A DNA stretch of 64,000 nt from Bolinopsis microptera (taxonomy: Eukaryota > Ctenophora > Tentaculata > Lobata > Bolinopsidae): NCBI RefSeq assembly GCF_026151205.1, contig NC_087084.1, positions 3,504,845 to 3,568,844 of the forward strand. Direction: 5' to 3'. The notes under the pieces are model-generated. The model made no database searches and had not been told where the DNA came from. It saw only the letters and a program-made list of their open reading frames with translations. The number at the start of each line of letters is the position of its first letter. Positions within the stretch are counted from its first letter, which is position 1. A program made the position numbers and the translations under genes. Positions 54,140 to 64,000 of the stretch are shown here, piece after piece.

Positions 54140-55028
54140 GCTCTGTCAGCGCATGTTAATACATGGCCGTACACAGTAACGGGTCACATCTCTCTGCAGT
54201 CTGCAGGCCATCCGTCTTCTCACTCCGACCTAAAGTGGACTTATGGCCTAAAATCTGATCTAAAGTAAAATTAGGTCATCAGACCTCAAAACGGTCGCTT
54301 TCCCTATTTGGTTTCATGGCCTTATTCATGGTTTTAGGCGTTAGGCCATCCGTCAAGTTAGGTCAAGCGAATCGTGCATCTACAAAAGGTGCATAAAAAA
54401 ATGCTTTTGATCAGCAAAATGAGGGCATTGCAGATGAATGGCCTAACATTATGTTATACAATATAACGGGACTAAGGAAATCAAAGCGCAACATCAACCG
54501 TAATGCTGATAACAATCTCGTCTTAATACCATAAGCTCGCCCGCAAGCATCACTGAAGCAATTTCACTGCATACCATCTCAGTTACACTCTCAACAATTC
54601 ACCTGCAACAACGGCATGATGCTATGCGACTGATAACAGTCGTAATTAGAAAATTTTGGAATAGCTAGCTAGCTGTAGCTATGGGCCTGTTTCCACTCTT
54701 ACAACTCAGAAAGTGCATTAATATGATAATTTCAACTTTACAATCCTAAAGGCAATCATAACTGTGCTCAGCTATGCTTGTTAAATAAGCTCCATTTTAA
54801 TAGTTTTTTTTGATAGTTTCAACAATATCTAATCTTGTGTGAGTTTTTTACTTTGAATAGATAATACTTATCATATATATTTTTGAGTTAACATTGGCTG
54901 GTACTTCGGGCTGGTACCCAACAAAAATTACATGCCACGACGTATGAGCCAATACTCACAACCGGCTAAGATTCGCGGATTACCTGTTTTATGAATACCA
55001 AAAGTGAACTTTAGTTAAAATATGAGCA
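54140..55028. other. Non-coding, GGCCTAA-rich then AT-rich
   Basis: GGCCTAA or TTAGGCC words occur near 54247, 54350 and 54440 in both orientations. No terminal repeats could be matched. From 54500 on nothing was recognised. Confidence 0.4.
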
Positions 55029-56085
55029 TACAGTGGGGGGGGGGGGGGCCGATGGTGAAAAATGGTGAAAAATGGTGAATTTCCCTTTTATTTTGCCAAT
55101 TCACCATAAAAAATGTTCACCATTTTTCACCATTTTTCACCATTTTTCACCATTTCAAATTGAAATTTTTCAAAATTTGGCAAAATTTGGCAAAATTTTG
55201 TTTATAGCTAAATTAAATAATGTTGTTGTGATGTGTTGTAATGACATGATGTTTTACGTATTATAATTCAGGTATTCAGATTATATTCCTCATGTTTTAA
55301 TATTTTTACTGTACTCAATTATGCCTGACGAAATTACGAATTTGCCATATTTTTCAAAACCCACACTTTGTAGCTAACAACTAAGTCTTGTCAGTCTTCT
55401 TTATTGAGTAGGGGGCGGTAAGTGATACAATTTACTGGTGCAGAAAATGATAGACATTTCATATTTGAAGTAAATGAATTATAATCTTCTTGAGTTCTTA
55501 ATCATAATGATTAAAGAATGAATTCAGTTACCATAAGCACATATTATACCTATCACAAATGTCACAAGTTATTTTGTAGTTCAAGTGTTTCACTATTATA
55601 TCTTATTAAGCTTATTAATTGCTTATTATTAAGCTTATTATCTCTTAAAAAACTCATTAATCATTAGTGTAACTTTAGATGGGGCATCGGCGGGGTTTGA
55701 GTCACCACAAAAATTGTTTAATTTTGATTCGATTATTCAAGTATGAGTATCGCCAAGTGCCCACAATGTGGGAAGGACAATTGTAGGATATTCTTCTTTT
55801 ACATATTGAGTAATTGTGGGCTTTTTGAGGGGAGGCTATAAAATGGCCAAATATAACTTTAACGTAAACGACCCAATAATAATATTAAACGTAGAATGAA
55901 ACTACTTAAAACTTATACAGATTCATGGTATCCTGTTTCAAGACGCTTGCTCCTGATTTTTAGCAACAATATCGCCTGACCCCACGACGTTGTAATATAA
56001 TTGTGGGTAGGCAATCACTTGATCTATAAGTTTTGAACGGTAGTTTGTAAAAATAATTACATTCTACAAACATTATACGCTCCTA

Positions 56086-56470
56086 CTATGCAATTACTAG
56101 CCTCTGGACTAACTCCCAATCATCTGTCCATATAATGGTGTTTCTGGACAGATAGATGGTGTATGATGCCCTCATGCTAATTTCAGCGATCTTCATGCAG
56201 GCCTTTTTCTCTTTAATGTTTACGTTCAGGTGGTTCATAAAGGTTTGGAGGCTGCAGTTGTAAATGCCTCGAACTCGAACTCGAACTGCTACTGTCTGGA
56301 GCTTGCAATCTCTTCTGTCAGCTGCTGATATCTCTTCATATTCTTTTCTCTTGATCAGCAAAGTTCTCTTCATTCAGATGCACATTCTTCGCTTTATCTG
56401 AATAGAATACTACATCTGGTCTCAGTGGTATTACACTAATGTAATGTCTAACAATAAATTTTATAAGTGC
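56086..56470 (-). mobile_element. LINE-like 3' domain remnant inside the 3.0-kb element
   Basis: The minus strand codes VIPLRPDVVFYSDKAKNVHL and then LIKRKEYEEI. Further on, with decay, comes a VRVRVRGIYNCSL piece. The RPD...hydrophobic...K..Y layout resembles the nuclease-like C-terminal domain of some non-LTR retrotransposons. The reading is broken and the family assignment tentative. Confidence 0.4.
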
Positions 56471-57199
56471 AAAAATTTCGAACTAGCGGACCATATTCGG
56501 AGGAGAAATTTGGGGCAGTTTTTTGCTTGGAAATACTGATTTAATCGAATTTTAACCACAAAATGACTCCCAATAATATTCTTATGGAGAGTGTGGATAA
56601 ATATTAAATATTTAAAATAATACAGGTTTGACTATGAAGTTGTGTCAATAATCATGTAGAGAATAATAGATAACCTACAATCTTCGTTTGGTAAACCAAT
56701 TTGGTATCTTTCCTCACATGTGAAGCCAAAATTACTCAATATGTAAAAGAAGAATATCCTACAATCTCTGTTTTATTAGTGAACTTGAATATCTTGCAAC
56801 TTGTTAAGACCACATTAAAATGCTTTGATATAGACTTTACATCATGCCGGATGTACCTTCAAGAACTTATAGAAATCATGTATCTAAAAGAGAATGATGT
56901 AGAGGGGGATGATTAGTAGTTAGAAATCGGATCGATGTAGCAGAAAAAAGCAAACCCTAGCAAAGAGTGCAAGTGTTTTTATAACCAAATTCAGACAATT
57001 GTCTCGCCCATCGCCTGACATTTTAGGGTTTTTAACCCCTATCACCCATGAACCGGGTGCTTCCGGATTTATACCGAAACCCATATTGGAAGAAAACACC
57101 CGATCTACAACATCAAAGCACATTTTAATAACTTGAGCACAAAACTGGTCAAAAAAAGACCAAAGTTGTTGCCCAATTGTAGCATGTAGCCAAAATGAC

Positions 57200-57500
57200 C
57201 GATTTTTGTCAATATCTTAACAAGTAAGCATTAAAGGGCTTATATTGCTTTATAAGTTGTATATAAATGTGATGTTTGCGCTCATTTTAAGCTAAAATTC
57301 AAGTCTCTACGATCTTCCTAGTTCAAGTTACCAAAATTCAGTCCCATTTTTGGTTCGCTGAGCCAAAAAACAGTTTTTTGTCAATATCTATAAAACAAAG
57401 CACTGGACACCTTATGTTGCTTCATAACTTGTATATAAATATGTCCATTGCGGTAATTTTAAGCTAAAATTGAAGTCTCTATGACCTTCAGGAGCTGAAA
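57200..57500. repeat. Two diverged copies of a 160-bp repeat
   Basis: About 57205-57325 and 57370-57490 share TTTTTGTCAATATCT, a middle AA(G/C)TTGTATATAAAT, and ATTTTAAGCTAAAATT(C/G)AA. Divergence is perhaps 20 percent. It lies within the 3.0-kb element. Confidence 0.65.
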
Positions 57501-58809
57501 TACAAAAATCCCGTATACGCGACTGAGGGTAATTTAGAAAATTTGCCCTGTAGGGTTATGTCTAGCGACACAAATTGCGTACCTAAACGATTTTGGTTAA
57601 GAATGATCTAACAAACAACCCTGTGTTGTCAGAAATCGTATACACCGAAGTGCACACTCAACTATTCCCTGCTACTAGAGTATAATAATGTTCATGTTCA
57701 TACAAACTGTGTTAACGAAGACGATGTCCTCTCAGAGCATTGCATCAGTCAATTTGAACTTTAGAATGTGATGAACATTGCTAACCGGACATATTATAGC
57801 AGTGCTCGTAAATTTTGTCTGTTAACACATTTGTCAGATATTTAATGTTCGTAAAAAGGGCAAGTTGATAGTTTAAAATGTTATTTTGGATGTTTAAGAT
57901 GTCCCCGTGTGATAAGAAAAATGCAAAGTTCAAAAAAAAATTCTTAAAAAATGGTGAAAAATGGTGAATTTCCCTCTTTTTTACCGCATTCACCATAAAA
58001 ATTTTTCACCATTTTTCACCATTTTTCACCATTTTTCACCATCGGCCCCCCCCCCCCCAGTGGGGTGACATATGTTTTCGTCACTTCTGAATGCGCGCAT
58101 TTTAGCGCGCGAGTTTGCGTGCACGTCACGTGATATTGTTAGCAGTGAGTGTAATCACGAGTCTGGAGAATTTGTCTAGTACAAGGCCCAGACCCTTTGG
58201 CGTATCTGTAGTAAATTTTGTGGCGATGTAATATCTATGACACCACTAAAAATTGAGGAATAGGGAAGTGTTCACAATATCCAACTTAGCATGGTAAACT
58301 TATGCTATCTCTGGCTGAAGATTAACAACTCTAACAGTATTTATTTTAATCAACTGAGAAACATTTGGTCTTGTTACCTTATCAATTTTATCGAAATCGA
58401 ACGATGCAGTACAAAGATATTCCGTTTTAAACTTCATGGTAATATTGAAGTAGAGAAAAGTTCGTCGCTTGCTATTAAAACATGTGCTCCTTCATAAATA
58501 GTATCATTATCGTGATCAAACCCCTTATTTATGGGCCTGCCAGTCTCTTCTGAAGCACGAATGAACTTAATTTCTACTGTCCGAGAAAAGTTCAGAATTT
58601 TCTCTAAACACCCATTTTTGAATTTTGTAAATCGGTGGTCCGGAAGCGGAGTTATGGTTCAATGAAAATTGTTAGTTTAACGCTGTTTGTATTGTCATTA
58701 TCAGAAGTGACGAAAACATATGTCACCCCACTGTATACATAATCATGGTAAGATCTTATGAAATTTCCCGATAGGACCATAAAAATCACAGTAAGTTGTC
58801 TGTGATAGG

Positions 58810-59085
58810 GTGTGTTTCTGTTGTTGTGGCGCTTTGTGCTTGTGCAATATGCATACCCAGGACGGTAGGACTATGAATGTTCAAATTATCAAACATAGAC
58901 TTCCTGTTACAATTACATGGTTATTGGATCTTTGCCAGAGAAATCCGATTAGCGGCTCAGTTATTCAGACAATAAAGTGTTATTGTTGTGATCAGCACAT
59001 GGATCCGGCAGCTTTGGTGAATAACCCACTGCCGCTAGAAACGGAGTTTTCAGGGAAACTTTACTTCAAAATATTTGAGAAGTGA
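58810..59085 (+). other. Unassigned 91-codon open frame
   Basis: A Cys-rich start (MCFCCCGALCLC) and no domain I know. No splice partner or homologous neighbour is visible. It lies between two mobile elements and may be chance or a transposon remnant. Confidence 0.2.
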
Positions 59086-59215
59086 GAAAATGCGGAAAAA
59101 TACCTTCGTATTCATTTAGATTTTAGGTACTCAAATTATTTGTTATATAGTAGTGTTGACATATCAGTATTTATGAAACTAAAAAACAATGCGCTGCTTT
59201 CGGAATTTAGTTTGT

Positions 59216-62200
59216 GGACACGTTCATTGAAGTTTGAGGATATTGGTAAATATTAGTGACCCTACTGAATGGCACGATGATGTAAAATGTGTCACACTAT
59301 GAAACTATATAAACCCTCTAACCCTAAGATAATCGTTTCATCCTCTAGATAAACTTTGTCGCATAACGATATCTTTATCAGACGATAAGATATCGCTTAA
59401 ATGCGGCCGGCAGTGAGTTGTAAACTTTGTCACACTATAAAAACGTGACGGAGTTTATATGGACCCCTTGTTGCCGTGTTTGACCAAATTTTCGAATTTC
59501 CAATTCATAGAATAGCTGTATATGACTATTATCTACATATTTAGCGACTTTTTTCCTTAAATGGTAGCACCATGTAAACTCCGTCACACATTTAAGAAAT
59601 TTATATGAGGGATGTTTATGACATCCTGACAAGAAATGCCGAATAGTCTACCATTATTTTGTGAGCTGAATGTGTTTGGAATTGTTCACATATTTCATTG
59701 TTATAGGCAAATACAAATACAGAAGGCAGAAATAGGTAAATTTAGTCACATAAATTTGTATGATATCTCAACATGTGTGAAATTGAGTAAATATTAGTAT
59801 ACCAACTTAAACACCCTATATTACGTACTATGAATCAATTAACAATATTTCAACCATACGCCGGTCATATAAATTATTATATGGCAGTGATATGTTAACA
59901 TTGGATAAATTTCAACACCTGAACAGGGTAAAAATTTGTAAATTTCGTCACAAAAAAAAATTACAACTTTATTTCCTCCGTGTTGGCAAAATAACTAATT
60001 TATCGACATAGTGATGGTGATAAAGTAACATTATATACTAATTGAGGTATGATTCTTCAAAATAGGGGCAAGAAATGTAAATTTCGTCACATCAGCCATT
60101 GCATTAGTTAGATAGATTTTCTTTCATATCAACTGCCCTTATTATAGTTGGAATGGATTTATACAGGAAATATAGAGACCCATGCCCATTTTTCATCACA
60201 TTGAAATTATACTGTTGGGGCAGGAAAAGTAAATTTCGTCACATTTCGGTAAATTAGTGATATTAAACTCAGCATTGTTCAACTCGAGTTCTGATTTGCT
60301 GAAAAATACCCTACCAATAATTCCTGGAAGAATATTGAATTCTAATCGGGGTATGGTTCTTCAAAATAGGGTCAAGAAATGTAAATTTCGTCACATACGT
60401 CATTGTAAAATTTAGATACATTTTCTTTCACATCAACAGTCCTAATTATAGTTTGAAATGAATAATTCAGAGATGAAGGAAATATAGAAACCCATACCCA
60501 TTTTTCATCACATTGAAATTATACTTTTGGGGCAGAAATAGTGAATTTCGTCACATTTCGGTAACTTAGTATAATTAAACTCAGAATTGTCAAACTTGAG
60601 TTCTGATGATCTGCTGAATAATAATCTACTAAGAATTCATGGAAGAATATTGAATTCTAATCGGGGTATGGTTCTTCAAAATAGGGTCAAGAAATGTAAA
60701 TTTCATCACATACGTCATTGTAAAATTTAGATACACTTTCTTTCACATCAACAGTCCTAATTATAGTTTGAAATGATTAATTCAGAGATAAGGAAATATT
60801 GAACCCATGCCCATTTTTCATCACATTGAAATTATACTGTTGGGGCAGGAAAAGTGAATTTCGTCACATCTCGGTAACTTAGTAAAATTAAACTCAGAAT
60901 TGTTAAACTTGAGTTCTGATTTGCTGAATAATAACCTACTAATAATTCCTGGAAGAATATTGAATTCTAATCGAGGCATGTTTCTTCAAAATAGGGTCAA
61001 GAAATGTAAATTTCGTCACATCAGCCATTGCATTAGTTAGATAGATTTTTTTTCATATCAACTGCCCTTATTATTATTGTGACAATTTTTACATCAACTG
61101 CCCTTAACTTGAATCAGCTCTATCCGTGCATCGTCCTTATATACAGTTTTCCCGCCTTCCAAACCAAAATCAGATATAAATGATTTCGGCAATTCACCCA
61201 GAATTTTAAATTCCATATAATGTGACAGAATTTACATCATTTCCCAATAAGTGCATGTATTTGCTAACTTTTCAAAACAACATATTTTAGGGCTATGATT
61301 GGCAGAAGAACCATCAAATAATGAGTTGAAAGGGTTTTGAGGACACCTCACAGTAGAAAAGAGGTATCATATTCTGAGTGTGACAAAGTTTACGAAATAT
61401 TGCCTTAAAACCGTTCGATCCCTGCCCTTTAGCCAAATGTTGTATCATAATTGTAAATTGTTAGAATGACCTAATCTACTATATTTTAAACCAAAAAATG
61501 CTAATTGGGCAGCTATGGTTAACACAGTCACAAAAATGTGACATTTTTTACATTATAGTGCCTAAAAACAATAAATTGTATTTCTGAGCCGTGTATATGG
61601 AAGTATATGGGTCACGTGGCTAATGTCCAGAACTTCTGAACACGCTATATTTTTTGGTTTACCAATATCCTTAAACTTCAACATGAACGTGTCCATTTAC
61701 GATTTCGTATCATTTTGTGACGATGTTTACATCAACTGCCCTATACTTCAATCAACTGTATCCGTTTATCGTCCTCATATATAGAGTTTTCCCGCCTTCC
61801 AAACCAAAATCAGATATAAATGATTTCGGAAATTCACCCAGAATTTCAAATTCCATATAATGTGACAGAATTTACATCATTTCCCAATAGCCAAGTGCAT
61901 GTATTTGTTAACTTTTCAAAACAACATATTTTATGGCTATGATTGGCAGAAGAACTATCAAATAATGAGTTGAAAGGGTTTTGAGGACACCTCACAGTAG
62001 AAAAGAGGTCTCGTATTCTGAGTGTGACAAAGTTTACGAAATGTTGCCTTAAAGCCGTTCGATCACTGCCCTTTAGGCCTACATTGTATCATAATTGTTA
62101 GATTGACCTAATCTACTATATTTTAGACCAAAAAATGCTAATTGGGCAGCTATGGTAAACAATGTCACAAAAATGTGACATTCTTTACATAATAGTGCCT

Positions 62201-62369
62201 AAAAGCAATACATTTTATTTTTGAGCAGTGCATATGGGAGTATGGGTCACGTGGCTAATGTTCAGAACTTATGAACACGCTAGATTAATATATGTTAAAA
62301 TTAAACCACTATCGTCAAAAACGCTGTTTTAGAAATTTACCAATTTCCTCAAACTTCAATGAACGTGTC
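59216..62369. mobile_element. 3.15-kb element with inverted ends and a TTTCGTCAC motif array
   Basis: GGACACGTTCATTGAAGTTT (59216 on) is the inverse of AAACTTCAATGAACGTGTCC (ending 62369), and the match continues inward to GGTAAAT/ATTTACC. Inside, AATTTCGTCAC recurs about every 155 bp from 60081 to 61009. Two copies of a unit of about 640 bp (61078-61716 and 61717-62369) follow, each ending with the right-end sequence. Scattered GTGACAAAGTTTAC and GTGACGGAGTTTA words at the left are the inverse motif. No transposase frame, so probably non-autonomous. The exact ends and target duplication are not fixed. Confidence 0.65.
60060..61070. repeat. Approximately 311-bp dimeric repeat with 155-bp motif spacing
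   Basis: Two half-units alternate: TAGGGTCAAGAAATGTAAAT with TTCGTCACATACG, and TTGGGGCAGGAAAAGTGAAT with TTCGTCACATTTCGG. Motif starts are about 60081, 60232, 60384, 60544, 60699, 60857 and 61009. Confidence 0.85.
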
Positions 62370-64000
62370 CTTGTAGTAAGTTTAAAATATTTATGTAATT
62401 TCCGGTTAGGAGGAACATTATTTATGAGTAGCAATTACCATTAACAATGATGGGTGTTAAACGCTTCGTGACGATGGTATTTTGTGGGATGCAGATTGCA
62501 GAACGTCTGACTTGTTAAAATCTATTCTACCTCGCAGTAACCTCCAACTTTTGTTTAATCTTGTGGATTGGGTTTAGTGAGCGGTACGGACTTCAGGACA
62601 ACAACACAAACTATGTGTTGTTGTCGTAATTTAAGGTCATTTAATTTGACAACTCTGTGGTGTCGGCGTGTCTTTGTTATTTGATATTTCTTTATTGAAC
62701 TCGTACCTATGCGACCGTTGTGGTGATTAAAATGTTGATGTCAGCGAACATGAATGTTAAATAACCAACTAGTGGCCGTGTAGTGTGTACCTAAGTTAAG
62801 GTCCTAGACGGTGGGCATGTAACCGTATTACTATTAGTTTTGACACGTGACAATGATTCTGGGCTTTGGTTGGTAAATATTGGAAGCTGATTGGTTAATT
62901 GCAGTCACGTGCCTACAGATTTAGGGTGCACCTCTCAATATCCTAACCGTGATTAAACGATGTGGACTAAAAACAACAAAATAATCGATAATCAGCCAAA
63001 AGAAGTCAACCGGTTCCAAACAAATATCAGAATAAGTCAACTATAAGTTAAAATAATTTAGTATGCAAGTCAACTATAAGTTAAAATAAGTAAAACCTCG
63101 GTTAAAAACCCACCTAACACTCATCACCTGGCACTAATAAACCTAATAAAACACGTACTGTATGTCTCCGGAAATCCTTCTTCTACTCGTTCCACGTTAG
63201 CTGGAAGGAACATCTAGCTAATAATTTGTGGCGTACATAAATTCTTCGGATTTTCCTTGGACGTCAAAGGAAGGGAAAATAACACGGGATATTATGACAT
63301 GCTAGGGATCATGATACGATATAATGTCTTCATCTAAACTATTAGTGATTCCCCTTTCCCGAAATATTCAACCGTTTGTAGAATATTCTGGAATAATCTA
63401 AGCGTTTATGGTAACTTCTGAAATAAACCGTTCGTGGTTATTTCAACCACCTTTTAAAAGTGGATAGTCTCCACTTTTTACGAAAACCTATCGTTTTACC
63501 TGTCAATAGGTGTCGACAGCTCTTCTAAAAACCCGTCCCTGTTCTGATTGGTTGAGCGCAAGCACGTGGGCAAATACTGGCCTCTGATTGGTTAGCACCA
63601 TAACCACGTGACTTACCCTAGTTTTTCTTACTGGATAGTATCTGTCCCGAGTTGATAAGATCGTCATGAGATCGCTCGCTGATAATTATAACTTTACAAG
63701 TCACCCGAGTCTGTTTTTATGTATTGTGAGGTAGTTACTAGTTTATTATTAAAACTCAGACATCCTGAAAATATGTCCCACGAACCTACAACGTGACTTA
63801 ACACTTTGGGTGGGACTTTCTGATAACCCCCCAGACTGTAATGCTTCTGATTCCCGTTCTAATCTTTATGTTTCGGGATCTTTGTTATATAGTGCTCGCA
63901 TTATGGCACTTGTGATATGTTAAATATGTTAACTATGTTAAATACATTACTTATTGTTACTGTGATGCTGTATTTAGCTAATACCAACACACCTTGTTTG
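62370..64000. other. Right flank with CCAAT/E-box patches
   Basis: No exon was recognised, including none for a DH or PH domain. ATTGG plus CACGTG pairs occur near 62842-62912 and 63540-63612. A 23-bp direct repeat (CAAGTCAACTATAAGTTAAA) lies at about 63035 and 63065. Confidence 0.4.

Larger units (their letters stand above)
55039..58057. mobile_element. 3.0-kb element with G-tract ends and ATGGTGAAAA hairpins, inserted in the MITE
   Basis: The left end is G10 then CCGATGGTGAAAAATGGTGA. The right end is the inverse, ending CACCATCGG then C12. CAGTGGGG flanks both sides (55031-55038 and 58058-58065), an apparent 8-bp target duplication as in hAT elements, though the G-tract leaves 5 to 8 bp possible. 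Each end also folds by itself. A palindrome of ATGGTGAAAA units around TTTCCCTTTT is present at both ends in the same orientation, so the ends carry both inverted and direct repeats. No intact transposase. Confidence 0.75.
55031..58733. mobile_element. Tc1/mariner-like MITE interrupted near its left end
   Basis: The right part (58058-58733) begins CAGTGGGGTGACATATGTTT and ends with its inverted copy. The TIR is a perfect 33 bp through CGTCACTTCTGA. The right end is flanked by TA. At the left the first bases (CAGTGGGG) are found again at 55031 behind a TA, with a second element between. Without that insertion the MITE is about 680 bp, and it has no transposase. Confidence 0.8.

Noticed and set aside
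55039-58057. LTR-type element, because of direct-repeat blocks near both ends
   Set aside because: The outermost ends are inverted, the direct blocks are short hairpins, and the flank fits a DNA-transposon target duplication.

Overview
The window is nuclear DNA from an animal. It is AT-rich, has many short exons with GT-AG introns, and is full of tandem repeats and short non-autonomous DNA transposons. A metazoan source follows from a rhodopsin-class GPCR, a C2H2 zinc-finger gene and an SH3 domain of the Asef/collybistin RhoGEF type. A non-bilaterian such as a cnidarian is my best guess, from the style of the orphan GPCR and the repeat landscape, but this is inference.

Layout. 1-1240 is a pyrimidine-rich tract. 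1240-4500 is intergenic, with a strong hairpin, copies of an ACATTTTAGGGG motif and a possible retroposed fragment. 4570-5736 is a broken C2H2 zinc-finger gene. 6226-6964 is a Tc1/mariner-like MITE. One very large plus-strand gene of about 41 exons then runs from 7347 to at least 50971 and goes on past the window or into a very long intron. On the minus strand, 51474-52460 is an intronless GPCR. The rest (52.5-64 kb) is transposon-rich: a palindromic mini-element, a FLYWCH-type remnant, a 3.0 kb element inserted in a MITE (55031-58733), and a 3.2 kb element with a regular motif array (59.2-62.4 kb).

The large gene is the main find. I built it exon by exon, and splice phases agree at all but two junctions. 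It encodes about 1,850 residues, mostly disordered and acidic, ending in this window with an SH3 domain close to that of Asef, SPATA13 and collybistin. Spread along the protein are four to five amphipathic helices matching the spacing of PKA RII-anchoring (AKAP) helices, at least seven R-R-x-S PKA consensus sites, and several tyrosines in SH2-docking contexts. It may be an undescribed PKA-anchoring Rho-GEF scaffold. No catalytic DH-PH domain lies within the window, so this remains a hypothesis.

The introns of this gene hold at least ten minisatellites, from 7-bp to 68-bp units and up to 5.6 kb long. Most abut a splice site or have copied one into every unit, so dozens of decoy acceptors or donors sit next to the true junctions. 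The palindrome TGACGTCA (CRE), often as TGACGTCACGTG, is strikingly common in this gene.
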